Assembly (NCBI GenBank): GCA_963277665.1
Contig: OY728130.1
Span: forward strand, 1,363,430,393 to 1,363,494,392
Length of the DNA: 64,000 bases
Direction: 5' to 3'
Source of the DNA: Viscum album
Taxonomy: Eukaryota > Streptophyta > Magnoliopsida > Santalales > Viscaceae
This document shows, one piece after another, positions 36,485 to 49,599 of the stretch (positions are counted from its first letter, which is position 1; each line of letters begins with the position of its first letter). The notes below the pieces were generated by a model. The model was not told where the DNA came from and made no database searches. It worked only from the letters and a program-made list of their open reading frames with translations. The translations under genes and the position numbers were made by a program.

Positions 36485-37279
36485 TGTATCATGATACTAA
36501 ACATTACCCAATGCATTGGAGCACTATCAGGGCACTCCCTTCACAAACACTTCATTTCATGCATAAGTGTTCCACATGGATCATATAACATGGAATCATT
36601 CAACATAATAAGTCATTCCACGATTAAGGAATGTGGAATACATACATGTAAGTACTATTAAATAAGTATATTTTCATAAAGGTGAATAACATTGATATAG
36701 AAATGGGTATGGTATTCACTACATGATGATTTTGTCTTGGAAATTCGTGGTGAAAATTCGGCAGCCTAACGACGTGACATAAAAATTCATATAAAATTGT
36801 TTATGAGAAAGAAATGGGAATATAATAATATATAAATGAAATGGATAGTATAGGGATCATGGAACATAACATCCCAACACATGAAATGGAATTTAGATAC
36901 ATAATATTCGAGAAATCTTGAATGTAAATAAGAAGAGAGAAATCCCTTACAAAATCTTATCATGGTACTAGGTATATACAGAAGGCATTAATGGGAGATA
37001 AAGTTGTATCTAATCATTAAAATATAAGTAGGGATGTATGGGGGAGGTGTGAAATCATACAAAAACATTTTTAATTGAAAGTAAAAGGGTATTACAATAT
37101 AAAAAATCTTGGATAAAAAGAGAAAGGATGGAATCCCTTCTTTGAGTGCGTGACTTCAAGAGCTTGAAGAGGGGATTATTGAAAAATTAGGGAACCTTGG
37201 TAGGATTATAGAGATAGAAGGTTATATTAGGGATGTTCTATAAGGATTTTGAGTGAAGAAAAGTGGGATATTGGGTTGG

Positions 37280-37287
37280 TTTATATA
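37280..37287 (-). promoter_or_regulatory. E2 LTR TATA box
   Basis: TATATAAA on the minus strand, context TCCTATATAAACCAACCC. Present in the other LTR at 44971-44978. The surroundings differ from the TATAAAAGGG type of E1 and E3. Confidence 0.6.
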
Positions 37288-38588
37288 GGAAATGAGAGGG
37301 AATTATTTATTATTTAGGTTTTGGACACTACACATTAAAATATTCAAAACCACAAATCATCCCAGGGTTTCTACCAAAGGGGAGTTCTATAAAACATTTT
37401 ATAAGTCCAAGAGCCGAAAATATTAAAATATTAGGATTCCTTATGTGGAGGCGAGTCACACTCTCAAGGAAATCATTTTAAAATGTTAAAATATTTTATA
37501 AGTCTTGGAGGGTCTACTAAGGCATTATAAAATTAACAAAAAAAATATAAAATCAAATTATTTTAAAGGTAAAACATATATTTTCTGAATATCACTTTTA
37601 TAGTATTTTATTACATCACTATTGGGTCATTATGATGTCATAAAACACATTATATATTTATACGGTATTTAATTTTTACCCAAAAATTCAACTGTCTTTG
37701 AAAGTTATTAAAAATTCACCATTGGATAATATTGATATCATGATTAAAAAAATATTAATTTTATTTAAATAATTTTCTAAATATGTGAATTTTCACTTTT
37801 AAAATGAAAACTTGCATTTATTGAAAATTCGCAGGTTTTGACAAAAACGATTTTCAAACCTTAATAAAAATCACAATTGAATTAATAAAAAGTATACAAT
37901 CATTTATATTTAATAAAAATTAATTTAGTAATAATATTTTATTAAAATATTATTTAATTCAAAAATCCATTAATTCATCAAAATAGATTACTTAATTGAA
38001 TTTGGATATTATCTAAAAATACTATTTCAGTTTTAAAAATCATTTACAAATCAAAAATAATAAAAATAATATATATTAATTATTCTATACAAAAAATAAT
38101 GAACACAATCATAATGGTAGGGTCTTGTTACATATATCTTTATTACACCAGCATAAGACCTAAGAGTATGGTGTGTGATGGTGGGGCTTTCTTGGGACTG
38201 TTTGGTGAACATGGTTTGGGCCATGATCTCGATGAGCTTGAACTTATCCCATAAACGTTTTCACTCATGATTAAGTTGTTGGATCTCGACTTGGTATTGG
38301 TCTAGGGAAAATCCCAGAAATACCATCTCCCTTAAAAGATCCGATAAATGGGCTTCAAAGGGAATGATACTACTGGTCGAGATCATCACTTCCTTTGTCT
38401 GTGTTAAAAGGTTTTGTTAAAACCCTATATTTATAATATTCATGTGATAAATGTTCAATGGATATATTATCAACAGTAATGATACCTAATGTTCATTTAA
38501 ACCTAATAATAATAAAAAAGAGTGCATGTGTTTTATATAAGGTATTAAAAGAAAGTTAATTTTATTCATAAATTTTCAGGTCGTTACA

Positions 38589-38604
38589 AAATTCCCCCCT
38601 TTAG
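38589..38604 (-). other. E2 polypurine tract
   Basis: On the minus strand CTAAAGGGGGGAATTT abuts the 3' LTR. Confidence 0.8.
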
Positions 38605-39139
38605 AAATTTCCCCCTAAAAATTTTCTTTTCCCACAATAAAACAGATGAGGGTAACTTTGCCTCATCACTTCCTCTAGTTCCTGCATTTCTTCTTCAATC
38701 ACTTGGTTTCTCCAAAACACTTTGAAAAGGGGAATCATCCTATTTGGTATAACTTTTTTCTCTATGATCTAAGATCTTCACTGGATTCTCTTCATAGAAG
38801 AGGTCATTCTACAATTATACCACCTCTAGATTGAGTACATGTGATGGGTCAGGCATGTACTTCTTCAAGAGTGATACATAGAATACATCATGTACTTTAG
38901 ATAAGTTTAGTGGGAGTTCTAGTTGGTAGGCCACTACTCCAATGTGATCAAGGATCTCAAAAGGGACGATGTACCTTGGAATAAGCTTTCACTTATTACC
39001 AAATCTCATAACTATATTCCATGGTGATATGTAGAGGAATACCATGTCTCTAACATCAAATTCTAGGTTTCATTGATGGTTGAAATCATAGCTCTTTTTT
39101 CAAATATGAGAAGCTTTAATGTGCTGCTGGATGGTCTTA
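38605..39139 (-). pseudogene. E2 integrase C-terminus, decayed
   Basis: Alignable in position and in short stretches with the E1 GPY/F region, for example the words around 38820-39080 matching FKGDMVFL-like and VHDVFHVSLLKKY-like codons, with many stops. A chromodomain could not be confirmed by eye. Confidence 0.5.
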
Positions 39140-40092
39140 ACCTTCTCCACCATTTCTTAACCTTTTCTAGACCTATAAGTTTTTTCTCCCCAACATCATC
39201 CCAACATGCCGGTGTTTTTCACCTCTTCCCATAAATGGATTCATAAGGATCCATTTGGATGCTTGAGTGGAAACTGTTGTTGTAAGAGAACTCAACCAGA
39301 GTAATATGTTGATATCATTTTCCTTTGAAGTCCATTGAGCATACTCTCAACATGTCCTCAAGTGTTTGGATAGTCATCTCATATTGGACATCAGTTTGAG
39401 GATGATAAGCCGTACTAAATTTCAGCTCAGTATTGGGAGCATGTTAGAGACTCTTCCATAACTTAGAGGTGAATCTTAGATCTCAATCAGATACAACCGA
39501 TAGTGGTACTCTATACAACCTTACTACTTCTCTGATGTATATCCATATTATTTTATCCAATGATAAATCCTCCCAAATTGTAATGAAGTGTGCAGTCTTT
39601 GTAATACTATCCACAACAACATAGATAACATTGTTTCCTTTAGATGTCTTTAGAAGTCCAGTAACAATGTCCCTGGTGATATTATCCCATTTCCATGTTG
39701 GTATGGGTAATGGTTGCATCATCCCCCTTAGACTTCTTCCTTTAATCCTTCACTTGCTAAAATACCAGACACTTTGATGTATACTCATCGATCTCCTTCT
39801 TCATGTTATCCTACCAATAATGATCTCAGAGATCTCGATACACCTTTATGTTTCTTGGGTGAATGGAGAAATTCAAACCATGTGAATCATCCAAAAGTAA
39901 TTTATTTAACTCTAGATTTTATGGAACACATAGTCTTGACCCAAATCTAACAATTCATTCTTCATTAACATTTAAATATAAGGATTTACATTTTCTGATA
40001 GTTTCTAATTTCTTCTGAATTCCCTCATTTTCTTTTTAAGAATCCTTTAACCTTTCAAAAAGAGATGGTTGATCAATCATTTGTGAAAATAT
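39140..40092 (-). pseudogene. pol: E2 integrase, fragment
   Basis: MQPLPIPTWKWDNITRDIV (39483-39722) holds the first catalytic Asp (TRDIV), and LYRVPLSVVSD the second. The zinc domain upstream (39723-40000) and the Glu-containing segment downstream (39350-39480) are broken by stops but in the right places. Confidence 0.75.
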
Positions 40093-40417
40093 TTATGATT
40101 TTCCCTTCTTTATGATTCTCATGTCTATCTTTATCAAATCTAAGAATATTGGATCCTTTTCAATTATCATCAATGATATAATCGCTGGGTCCTTTCTACT
40201 TAGAGCATCTGCCACCTTTTTTGATTTCACAGGGTGGTAATTAATTGAGAACTCATAGTCTTTGATCAGCTCTAACCATCTTCGTTGGTGCATGTTCAAC
40301 TATTTCTATGTGAATATATACATAAAGATTTTGTGATTCGTATATATTTAAAAATTCTCCCCAAATAGGTAATGTCACAAAATTATTAAAGAGAAGATTA
40401 CTACAGCCAACTCCAGA
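40093..40417 (-). pseudogene. pol: E2 RNase H, fragment
   Basis: HQRRWLELIKDYEFSINYH and KVADALSRKDP (40093-40299) are the conserved end of the RNase H domain; the ADALSRK motif is intact here, unlike in E1. The catalytic part before it is broken by stops. Confidence 0.75.
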
Positions 40418-41339
40418 TCATGTGTTAGATATTTTTTTCTCATGAACTCTCAATTTCCTTGAATAATAGGCAATGAATTTTACATTTTGCATCAACACAC
40501 AGCCCAAACCCTTCTTCGAATCATCCCTGAATACCACAAAAAGTTCTCCACTTGTGGGTAGTATGAGAACAAGTGTATTGATAAGCCTCCTTTTCAAATC
40601 TTTGAAGCTATCTTCGCATTCATCACTCCAATAAATCTTGAATCCCTTACAAGTTAGCTTGGTAAGAGGGTTTGACAATTGTGAGAAATTTATCACAAAT
40701 CAGCGATAATATCTAGATAACCAAAGTAATATATGGATATCAGTCACATATGTTGGCCTCAGTCATCCCTCAATTGCATTTGTCTTAGAGGGATCCAAAT
40801 ATATCCTATTTCTTGTGATGATATGACCCAAGAATGATACCTCCTTTAACCAAAACTCACACTTACTGAACTTTTCATAGATATTCTACTTTCATAGGGT
40901 CTCTAGTACAATTCTTAGATGATCCTCATGTTCCTACTTGGTTTTGGAGTATATTAGACTATAATCTATAAAGACTACCAAAATTTTTTCTAGGTAATAT
41001 CTAAAGACTCTATTCATCAAGTCTATGAAGATTTCTGAAGAATTAGTGAGTCTGAAGGGCATCACTATGAATTTATAGTTCCTATACCTTGTACAAAAAG
41101 CAGTCTTGGGGATATCCTCCTTCTTTACCCTTGAAAATATCCCAACCATAGATCCACCTTAGAGAAGTATTGTGCTCTATGTAGCTGATCAAACAAGTCA
41201 TCAATTTGTGGAAGAGGATATTTGTTCTTTATCTAGATTTTTTGAGCTCTCAATAATCAATGAAAAGGAACATTGACTCATCCTACTTCTTGATGAAGAG
41301 GAATGATTCACCCCATGGTGAAGCAATTGGGTATATAAA
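40418..41339 (-). pseudogene. pol: E2 reverse transcriptase, inactive
   Basis: [16 protein letters not shown] and [13 protein letters not shown] (40934-41149) are the palm; the catalytic box reads FIDY, the second Asp being Tyr at 40961-40963. The thumb and connection are in 40418-40696 (NPLTKLTCKGFKIYWSDEC). Upstream parts near 41155-41330 are recognisable only in pieces. Confidence 0.8.
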
Positions 41340-41999
41340 CTATTTATCTAGATTCTCTTATAGTTATTTTTATAGCTATTAAAGCTCCACGACATCCATT
41401 ATATATCAAGTCTTGGACATTGGAAATTCCCCAGGTATAATATCAATCAATAATTCAACATCTATTATAGGAGGAAGACCCGAAGATTCCTTGGGAAACA
41501 CTTCAGTGAATTCCCTCACAATAGGCATGTCTTAGAGGATAATTCCTTCCTTAGACTTAATCATCTGAGCAAGATATGCATGATCATAGGGTAGTAATAT
41601 CTATGCTTGAGATTATGGTTCTAAAGAAGATTCATCCTACTCATTACACTTGTATATAATTGGGGGTCGATTTGGCATATGGAGAGTGATTTACCTCTCA
41701 CATCAATTTATGTTGTCTCTATATAGAGAAAGTTAATCCATGCCAAGAATTGCATAAAATTATACTATAGGGAGTATGATGAGGTTTTTTAGGAAGTTCA
41801 ACCCACAAATTGTGATAGAGGAGGAGTTATATTCATGGGTTGAAATAATTAACCCATTTTTCCATTCTCATCGGCATCTCTACTTCCATGATTTATGGTG
41901 GTGTTGGGATTATTCTACTAAAACTTTGGGATATAAAAGAATGCATAGAACCAGAATAAAAAAGCACATTTTCTATTATTGAATGAATAACTAGAATAC
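41340..41999 (-). pseudogene. E2 protease region, decayed
   Basis: Lies between gag and RT where protease is expected. Short minus-strand fragments only; I could not place an intact Asp-Ser/Thr-Gly triad. The plus-strand frame at 41776-41982 overlaps this region and is a shadow. Confidence 0.4.
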
Positions 42000-43134
42000 C
42001 TATCACCACTTCATTATCAGGATTCACTACAGTAGTAGTGATGGAAATAGCTCGCCCTTTCTACCTTGGAGGTTGTTGGTTTCCTCTAAAAACCCTTGGC
42101 TTAGGGCACTGGTTGAAAAAGTTCCCTAGTTCTTTGCAGTTGTAGAAATGAAGAATGTGTTGAGGGTTAAATAAAGTGTTCCTATCCTCTGTCACAGCAG
42201 TGGATTTTTCTTGTCAGCAACTAATGGATAGGTACCCTTCTCTTCTACACCTAAATCATTTCCTCATCCCCTTTAGGAAATTTTCAGGGAGCTTCTTTCC
42301 ACACATTTAGAAAGTGGGGTTCTGTAATTTCTTAGAACCATTGGATTTAACCATCAAACTGCCAGAAATAAAGTCCACTTTTTGTTTCTTATCACCATGA
42401 CACCCTTGAGATTCACCGATCTCCATTTCGACTTTTAGGGAACATTAGAAAATTTCCTCATAGCTATCAAAGTTGCGGATCACTAGGTATTTCCATATGC
42501 TAGGTTTTATCCCACCAAAGAAGCAGTCAACCTTGCATTCAGAGGCAATGACAAAGCCAAAGGCATATCTTGCAATCCTTGTGAAGTTTTCCTCTTAAGC
42601 TCTAATGAATTCGTCATCTTTTTTTTCTTGAGGACAAGGAAGTCCCTTTCCATCTTAAGTTGGAGGGTGTGAGGAAAATATTTATCAAAAAGCATTTTCT
42701 AGAAATACTTCCATTCCAATACCTCAATCTCTTCCTCAGGCTTCATATTTTTGATCAATGCCCACCATTGATCAGTTTCATCCTCCATACAATAAGTAGA
42801 AAAAAGAACCTTCTCTTATTAAGAACATTTAAGGATGGAGAATATCTTCTCAATGGAGTTGATCCATTGTTTGATGATTGAGGGATTAGATGATCCATTG
42901 AAAGTAGGAGGCCTTTGTCTCATGAATCTCTTGATTACAACTTATTCTTTCTTTGGGGGGGGGGGGTTAACATTCCTCTTGAATCGTGTTTCTATTCAAA
43001 ACATGAGTTAAATGAGAGAGTATCATGACAAAATTTTCAATTTCTGCTCCCATCGGATTGAGCATCTCATTAGAACAGTCATCACATTGATCTTCGCATA
43101 AGTTGTTAGCCCGAGTCCTCCTATTACCGGCCAT
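42000..43134 (-). pseudogene. gag: E2 gag, broken
   Basis: ATG at 43132-43134 begins MAGNRRTRANN, a typical chromovirus Gag start. The capsid part includes FDKYFPHTLQLKMERDFLVL (42507-42695). The zinc knuckle at 42106-42150 reads FYNCKELGNFFNQC, so its first Cys is Phe and its His is Asn. A run of 12 G at 42955-42966 shifts or strains the frame. Several stops. Confidence 0.75.
42955..42966. repeat. G12 homopolymer in E2 gag
   Basis: Twelve G on the plus strand. Notable in such AT-rich DNA and a likely place for length error or slippage. Confidence 0.9.
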
Positions 43135-43637
43135 TAGCTAGAATAAAAGGAAATTTAGGGGTAAGTTTATTAAACACATAAAGGGGGATCCAATGAAAAA
43201 ATAAATAACTTATAAATTACATTTATTTTCTTAGCTTATGAATTTATAGGCTTTAATATATGTTATCCATGATCTACTTCCCAACATATATTCTTAGGGG
43301 TGTTTTTTTATTCCTTTAATAATGGTTCATACTAAGCTTATGAATTTACCAAAGAATATCCCCTAGGAGCGTCGAACCAAGAGTCCAGTAAGGCCCATTG
43401 TCGTGCACTAGTTCTCATTCAAGTCTATCTCAAAGTGGTGTTTTCGGGTTTTACCCTTAGATACATCTATACCAGATCCACCTCTACTTGTTTGTATCCA
43501 AACATGGATGTATTTTCTTGATAAACCACTTAATATATAACCACACAAATTTAGGGATGTTTTCCTTATACTTAGTATTATCCTTAAGTATTTCACTAGG
43601 GTTTTATAATCCTAATCTCAAAAATAGCTAAACCTAT

Positions 43638-43649
43638 CATTTGATACCA
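43638..43649 (-). other. E2 primer binding site
   Basis: TGGTATCAAATG on the minus strand, two bases from the LTR. The first eight bases match the initiator-Met-tRNA site exactly. Confidence 0.8.
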
Positions 43650-43651
43650 AC

Positions 43652-46284
43652 TATAATAACTATTCTCTTTATTACACATTTAAACATGATATATTACATA
43701 AACTTTCACTTAATAAAACTCTAAGGATTGAGAGGTCTAGTGTCTTTGGGGATTAAGAACATTTAATGAAAACTTAAGACATAAAATACAACATCTTTAT
43801 TGAAAAATTCTTTTACATTACCACAATATTTTTTTGTACTAAGCATTGCATGGGATAACCTAAGGACATACATAAGAAAAGGGGTGAGCTATAAATCACA
43901 GTAAGGGAGTAAACAAGGAATAACATGAAGAATAAAAGAAATTTTAGGAAATAGGAATATCAATGGATCATAAGAGAAACATGAACATAATGACATTATA
44001 TAACATGATTATCATAACATGGAAATGTGGAAACAACATACAACATGATATTAGTATGATCCAAGGTTCATTGCACATGGATTAGCAAGAGTAAACCCTA
44101 ATTGTACATAAATTAGCATGAGTAAAAACTAATTTCACATGAATTATGATGAATAAACCCTCATTTCACTTGGTGTATCATGATACTAAACATTACCCAA
44201 CACATTAGAGAGCTATTAGGGCACAACCTTAACAAACATTTCATTTCATGCATAAGTGTGCCACATGGATCATATAAAATGGAATAATTCAACATCATAA
44301 GTAATTAAATGATTAAGGAATATGGAATACATAAATTTAAGTACCATTCAATAATTATATGTTCATAAAGGTTAATACCCTTGATAGAGAAATGGGTATG
44401 GTATTCACTACATGATGATTTTGGCTTAGAAATCTACGGTGCAAATTCAGTATCCTAATGATGTGGCATAAAAACTCATAAAAAATGGTTAATGAGGGAT
44501 AAATTATAATATCATCATATATACATGAAATGAACAGTATGGGGATCATATAACATAATATCCCAACATATGAAATGGAATTTAGATGCATAATATTCAA
44601 GAAATACTTGAATGGAAATAAGAAGAGAGAAATCCCTTACGGAATTTCAGCATGGTAACAAGTGTACATAGAAGGAATTAATGAGAGATAAAGTAGTATA
44701 TCATCATTGAAACATAAGGAGGGATGTATTTAGGAGGTTCAAAATCATAACCCAACATTTTTAATTGAAATTAAAAGGGTATTACAACATAATGAAACTT
44801 GGATAAAAAAGAGAAATGAAGGAATCTATTACTCGAGTGTGTGACTTAAAGAGCTTGAAGAGGAGATTATTGAGAGATTTGGGTGCCTTGGGAGGATTCT
44901 AGAGAGATTAGGGAAGATTAGGTATGTGATACAAGGATTTTGAGTGAATATAAGTGGGATCTTGGGTGGGTTTATATAGAAAATGAGAGGAAATTATTTA
45001 TTATTTAGGTTTTGGACACTACACATTAAAATATTCAAAACCAAAAACCATCCCATGGTTCTTTCCAAATGGGAGTGGTATAAAATATTTTATAATTCCA
45101 ATATCCAAAAATATTAAAATATTATTTTTTGTTATGTGGAGGTGATTCACACTCTCAAGAAAATCATTTTAAAATGCTAAAATATTTTATAAGTTTTGGA
45201 GGGTCCACTAAGGAATTATAAAATTAATAAAAAAAATATAAAATCATATTATTTTAATGGTAAAAAATTTATTGTCAGAATATAACTTTTATATTATTTT
45301 ATTAAATCACTATTGGGTCATTATGATGTCATAAAATACATTATATATTTATACGGTATTTAATATTTACCCAAAAATTTGATTGTCTTAGAAAATTATG
45401 AAAAATTAACCATTGGATAATTTTGATGTCCCAATTCCAAAAATAATATTTATTTTTTCTAAATAATTTTCTAAATATTTGAATTTTTACTTTTAAAATA
45501 AAAACTGATATTCATTGAAAATTCACAAGTTTTGACAAAATCAGTTTAAAAAACCTTAATAAAAATTATGATTGACTTCATAAAAATTATACAATCATTT
45601 ATATTTAATAAAAATTAATTTTGTAATAATATTTTATTAAAATATTATTTAATTCAACAATACATTAATTTATCAAAATATATTACTCAATTGAATATGG
45701 ATATTAACTAAAAATACTATTAGTGCTTTAAAAATCATTTACAAATTAACAATAATAAAATGAATGTATATTAATTATTCTATACCAGAAATAATTCACA
45801 TAATCATAATGATAAGGTCTTGTTAAATATCCCTTTATTACACCAGCATAAGACCTAAGAGTATGGTGTGCGATGATGGGGCCTTCTTGGGGCCGTTCGG
45901 TGAACATGGTTTGGGTCGTGATCTCGATGAGCTTGAACTTCTCCTATAAACGGTTTTGCTCATGCTTAAGTTATTGGATCTCGGCTTGCGATTGGTCTAG
46001 AGAAAAGCCCAGAAATGATATCTCCCTTGAAAGATCTGATAAATGGGCTTCAAAGGGAATGATCCTATTGGTTGAGGCCATCACTTCCTTTGTATGTGTC
46101 AAAAGGTTTTGTTAAAACCCTATATTTATATTAGTCATGTGATCAATGTTCAATGACTATATTATCAACAGTAATGATACTTAACAGTCATTTAAACCCA
46201 ATAATAATAAAAAAAGAGTGCATGTGTTTTATATAAGGCCTTAAAAGAAAGGAAATTTTATTCATAAATTTTCAGGTTGTTACA
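43652..46284 (-). repeat. E2 5' LTR (right copy)
   Basis: Starts TATAATAACTATTC next to the primer site and ends GGTTGTTACA, followed by the target duplication. TATA box at 44971-44978, minisatellite at 44069-44175, shared block at 43881-43906. The plus-strand frame at 45873-46115 is LTR sequence, not a gene. Confidence 0.92.
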
Positions 46285-46311
46285 ATTATATCCATCCAAG
46301 TAAGGTGGTGG

Positions 46312-46383
46312 TGAAAAATAGATTACACCACGACGTGGATATGGTAAGCCGTACATACACACCCGTGGTGATATCATTTTTCA
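46312..46383 (-). promoter_or_regulatory. E3 left LTR stem-loop module B
   Basis: Inverted repeat TGAAAAAT/ATTTTTCA (46312-46319, 46376-46383), inner stem CACCACG/CGTGGTG, core 46335-46362 (GCCGTACATACAC, two CpGs decayed). The outer arms differ completely from those of E1 module B but still pair. Module A of this LTR (core 35857-35884) is now 10.5 kb away because E2 inserted between them. Confidence 0.6.
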
Positions 46384-46705
46384 TAGAATGGATAGAAGGT
46401 GGAATATGGTTACTTTATAATCATAATAACATCTTAGTATATTAGTGATAATGGAGTTATTACTTTATAATGAAACAACTCATAAAGATGAAGTATAAGA
46501 AGAAAGAAGATTAAAAGAATTGGTAGAGGATATTACCACTTCTTCGATGAGATCCCTCTAGACCACCTCTTAAATAATTATGGTTGGTCTTTAGAGAAAA
46601 CCAAAAACTCTATATGTGACTAATAAATTTTATAAGGGAAATTGTTAGGGGATGTATGAGATTTAAAGTTCAAAATGAAGTGAATAAGTGAGGAAGGAGT
46701 TTCCC

Positions 46706-46712
46706 TTTTATA
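46706..46712 (-). promoter_or_regulatory. E3 left LTR TATA box
   Basis: TATAAAA on the minus strand, context CCTCAATTATAAAAGGGAAA, preceded by CCCCTCAC as in E1. Confidence 0.68.
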
Positions 46713-48033
46713 ATTGAGGTGAGGGGAACTTATGGAATCTCCAAAAATATTAATTTAATATAAATTAAATTTTATCTCAAAATAAATCAAAGTTGTGTTA
46801 TATCAAAGATAAGATGAGGTTGGTTTGAAATCCTCTCATAAAATAATTTATATATATGTATTTAATTTATTTTAAACCTTATCTTTTTGTTTTACCCTTA
46901 ATTAATCAATTTAATTTTTATTATGCTAACAACATTTTAAATATTAAGATGCTATAAAATATACTTATATAGGGAAAATTTCCCATAAATAGAAAATTTA
47001 TTATCTAACCTGAGAGTAAAATTGTTAGGGTAATTATATTATTCTTATCATATTATTTTGTTACCTAAATTACCATATTTACCTTTAATCCATTAAATAA
47101 AAAAATTACCACAGTTGCTATTCATAATATCCAAAAAAATAAAAGTAACCTATTAACATAATTTGGACCCATGTATTCCAAATATGGAATGCATTTTTTC
47201 AAAATTTGAAACACAAAAATTTCAACAATTAAATTAAAATTAATACTTTTGTGGGAATGAGAAAAGGAGAGTTTTGAAAATTAAAAACTATCAAAAGATT
47301 GTCATGTGTGCATATCCAATTTTAGTGTGAAATTATTTCAAATGGAATTAATTGTATTAAATAGTAAAAATATAATATAATTATAATTTAAAATAATTAA
47401 ATATATAATCTACCAATATAAATAAATTAGATGAAAAAACAGTTTTAAATTAAAATGCAGTATTTTTCACTATTCATTAAAATATGAAATGTGTCAGAAA
47501 AATACCAAAAATTCAATAAAAGTAATTTTTATGTTCTTATTACAAATGAGAATTTTATTTTTTCATATAAAAATTATTAATGTTTCAAAATTTAATTTAA
47601 AATGGGTTCACCATTAAAAGGCGGTAAAAGTACCCTTTTGAAAAATGTAGGTATTTATACATCAAATAGGGTTTATTCATACCCTATGACTAAAATATCT
47701 ATTGGATGAATATAAAAAATATTTTATTTAATATATAACACATATATTTCATTAATTTCATTTACTAATTATAATTCACTTAATTTATTAATACAAAAAT
47801 TCAAAAATATAATTGATTTATATTTTTTATAAAAAATTGGTAGCCAATGAATTTACCATAAAATTTCATAAGTTAGTTATATTTATTCCGGAAAACCTAA
47901 CTATTAGGTTATAATGGTATTTTTATACTAATGGTGTCTCCTGGGTCATTTAAACCCATAATTGCGTGCAATGAAATATATTGAGGAAAAATTATTTAAA
48001 GAAAATATTTCATAATAACATATAGGTGTTACA

Positions 48034-48049
48034 TTATACCCCCTTAAAA
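48034..48049 (-). other. E3 polypurine tract
   Basis: On the minus strand TTTTAAGGGGGTATAA next to the left LTR. Confidence 0.75.
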
Positions 48050-49599
48050 TAAATTTACCCCTCTAAATTCATCAATTGGAATAAAAAATATGAGGATACC
48101 TCAGCCTCATCACATCCTCCAGTTCACACATAGCTTACCCAAATTGGTGGTTCCGCTATAAAACTTTAACCAAGCAAGTGGTCTTATTTTGTAGAACTAT
48201 TTCACTTTGATATAGAATCACTATTTGTTGTTTTTAATAAGAAAGATCTTGATATAGTGGTATAACTTCTGAGTTTTGTACATGTGAATGATCAATTATG
48301 TACTTATTTAGGAGAGATACATTGAACACATCATGAACTTGAGAGAGATTCGGTGTAAGTACTAATCAGTAAGATACCTTCACAACATTATCCAAAATTT
48401 TAAAAGGACCAATATAGCTAGGGCTCAAATTTCCATTATTTCCAAATCTCATTACTCTCTTCTAGGGAGATATTTGTAGAAACACTTTTTCACCCACTTC
48501 AAACTCAAGGTATTTTCTTCGGTTGTTAGCATAACTTTTTGTTTTAAACTTTGATATGATCTTATGTGTTATTGAATAGATTTCACCTTATCTTACATTA
48601 CATCAACTAGATAAGGTCATAATAGCTTTCTTTCCCCAAATTCATCCAAAAAAGTTGGAGTTCTACACATATTTCCATAGAGGGTTTCATATAAGGATCC
48701 ATCTGAATACTATAGTGAAAGTTATTATTGTAGGAAAATTCTACCAAAGGTAGGTTTTGATCCCAACCACCTTTGAAATATATAGAGAAAGATATCAACA
48801 TTTATTCTAGTGTTTGAATTTTTCTCTTAGACTGACCGTCTGTCTAACAATGATAAATTGTGATGAAACATAACTATGTATCTAGAGCTTGTCGAATTTT
48901 TCGCCAGAAATTCGAGGTAAACCTCTAGTACCAATCATATATAATGGAAAGTCATACTCCATGAAATATTAAAACTTCCTTTATATATAACCTATAAATT
49001 TTATCAAGAGACAAATCATCTATAATAGAATTAAAGTGTGCAGACTTCATAAGGAGATCAACTATAACCCATATAGCATTATGGCCTTTATATTTTTTTG
49101 GAAGTCTAAAGATAAAGTCCATAGTGATGGTTTCCCATTTCCATTATGGTATGGGTAATGGTTGTAACATAACCTTAGACTTTTATCTCTTAGCCTTAAC
49201 TTGCTGACAAACCAAGAACTGAGAGACAAATTCAGAAACATCTATTTTCATTCCATCACACTAGAAATACTATTTCAGGTCCCTATACATCTTTGTGCTT
49301 ATAAGATGAATAAAGAATGAAGAACTATGAGCCTCATCCAATATATCCTTTAATTATGGTATGGGAGGAATAAAAACCCAGTTCCTAAACCTTATTATTC
49401 CATCACAATCAAGGTTGAATCCATGAACATTTATCACCTTCGTTTATATCTCTAAAACTTCCTTCTATGCCTCTTTATTCTTCACTTGTATATATGGTTG
49501 GAAATTTAATTGAGAAGGATAAGATTTATCCCATTCCTCTAAAATTTCAAGATCCATCCTTTACAAATCCATAAATATTATATCTTTTGTGATCCTTAT
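48050..49599 (-). pseudogene. pol: E3 integrase and C-terminus, broken
   Basis: The zinc domain ends near 49200 with FLVCQQ, where the first Cys of the pair is Phe (shared with E4). The core segment GGWDQNLPLVEFSYNNNFH is in 48607-48801; the first catalytic Asp region is near 49120. The C-terminal part to 48050 is alignable with E4 but full of stops. Confidence 0.7.

Larger units (their letters stand above)
36002..38588 (-). repeat. E2 3' LTR (left copy)
   Basis: Pairs with 43652-46284. Contains a TATA box (37280-37287, TATATAAA on the minus strand), a three-unit minisatellite (36380-36484) and the shared block at 36231-36256. The strip 38140-38420 around AAGACCTAAGAGTATGG is GC-richer and well conserved between the two LTRs. 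Confidence 0.92.
36002..46284 (-). mobile_element. E2: Ty3/gypsy (Del/Tekay-like) element nested in the E3 LTR
   Basis: 10.3 kb. LTRs 36002-38588 and 43652-46284 (about 2.6 kb), internal region 38589-43651. The five bases before and after it are both ATTAT (35997-36001, 46285-46289), a perfect target-site duplication, and removing it restores the continuity of the E3 LTR as seen at 54550-54570. LTR starts have lost the canonical TG (now TA); ends are GTTACA. It has no CpG-rich palindromic cores, so it belongs to a different family from E1 and E3. Confidence 0.95.
46285..48033 (-). repeat. E3 left LTR, second part
   Basis: Resumes after E2 with the duplicated ATTAT and aligns with 54553-56891 of the shared LTR. 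It contains module B (core 46335-46362), a TATA box at 46706-46712, and ends GGTGTTACA. Compared with the shared LTR it lacks about 600 bp near 47005-47035. Confidence 0.88.

Noticed and set aside
45873..46115. 80-codon plus-strand frame in the E2 5' LTR
   Set aside because: Interrupted in the twin LTR at 38170-38420; GC-richer patch but no motif.
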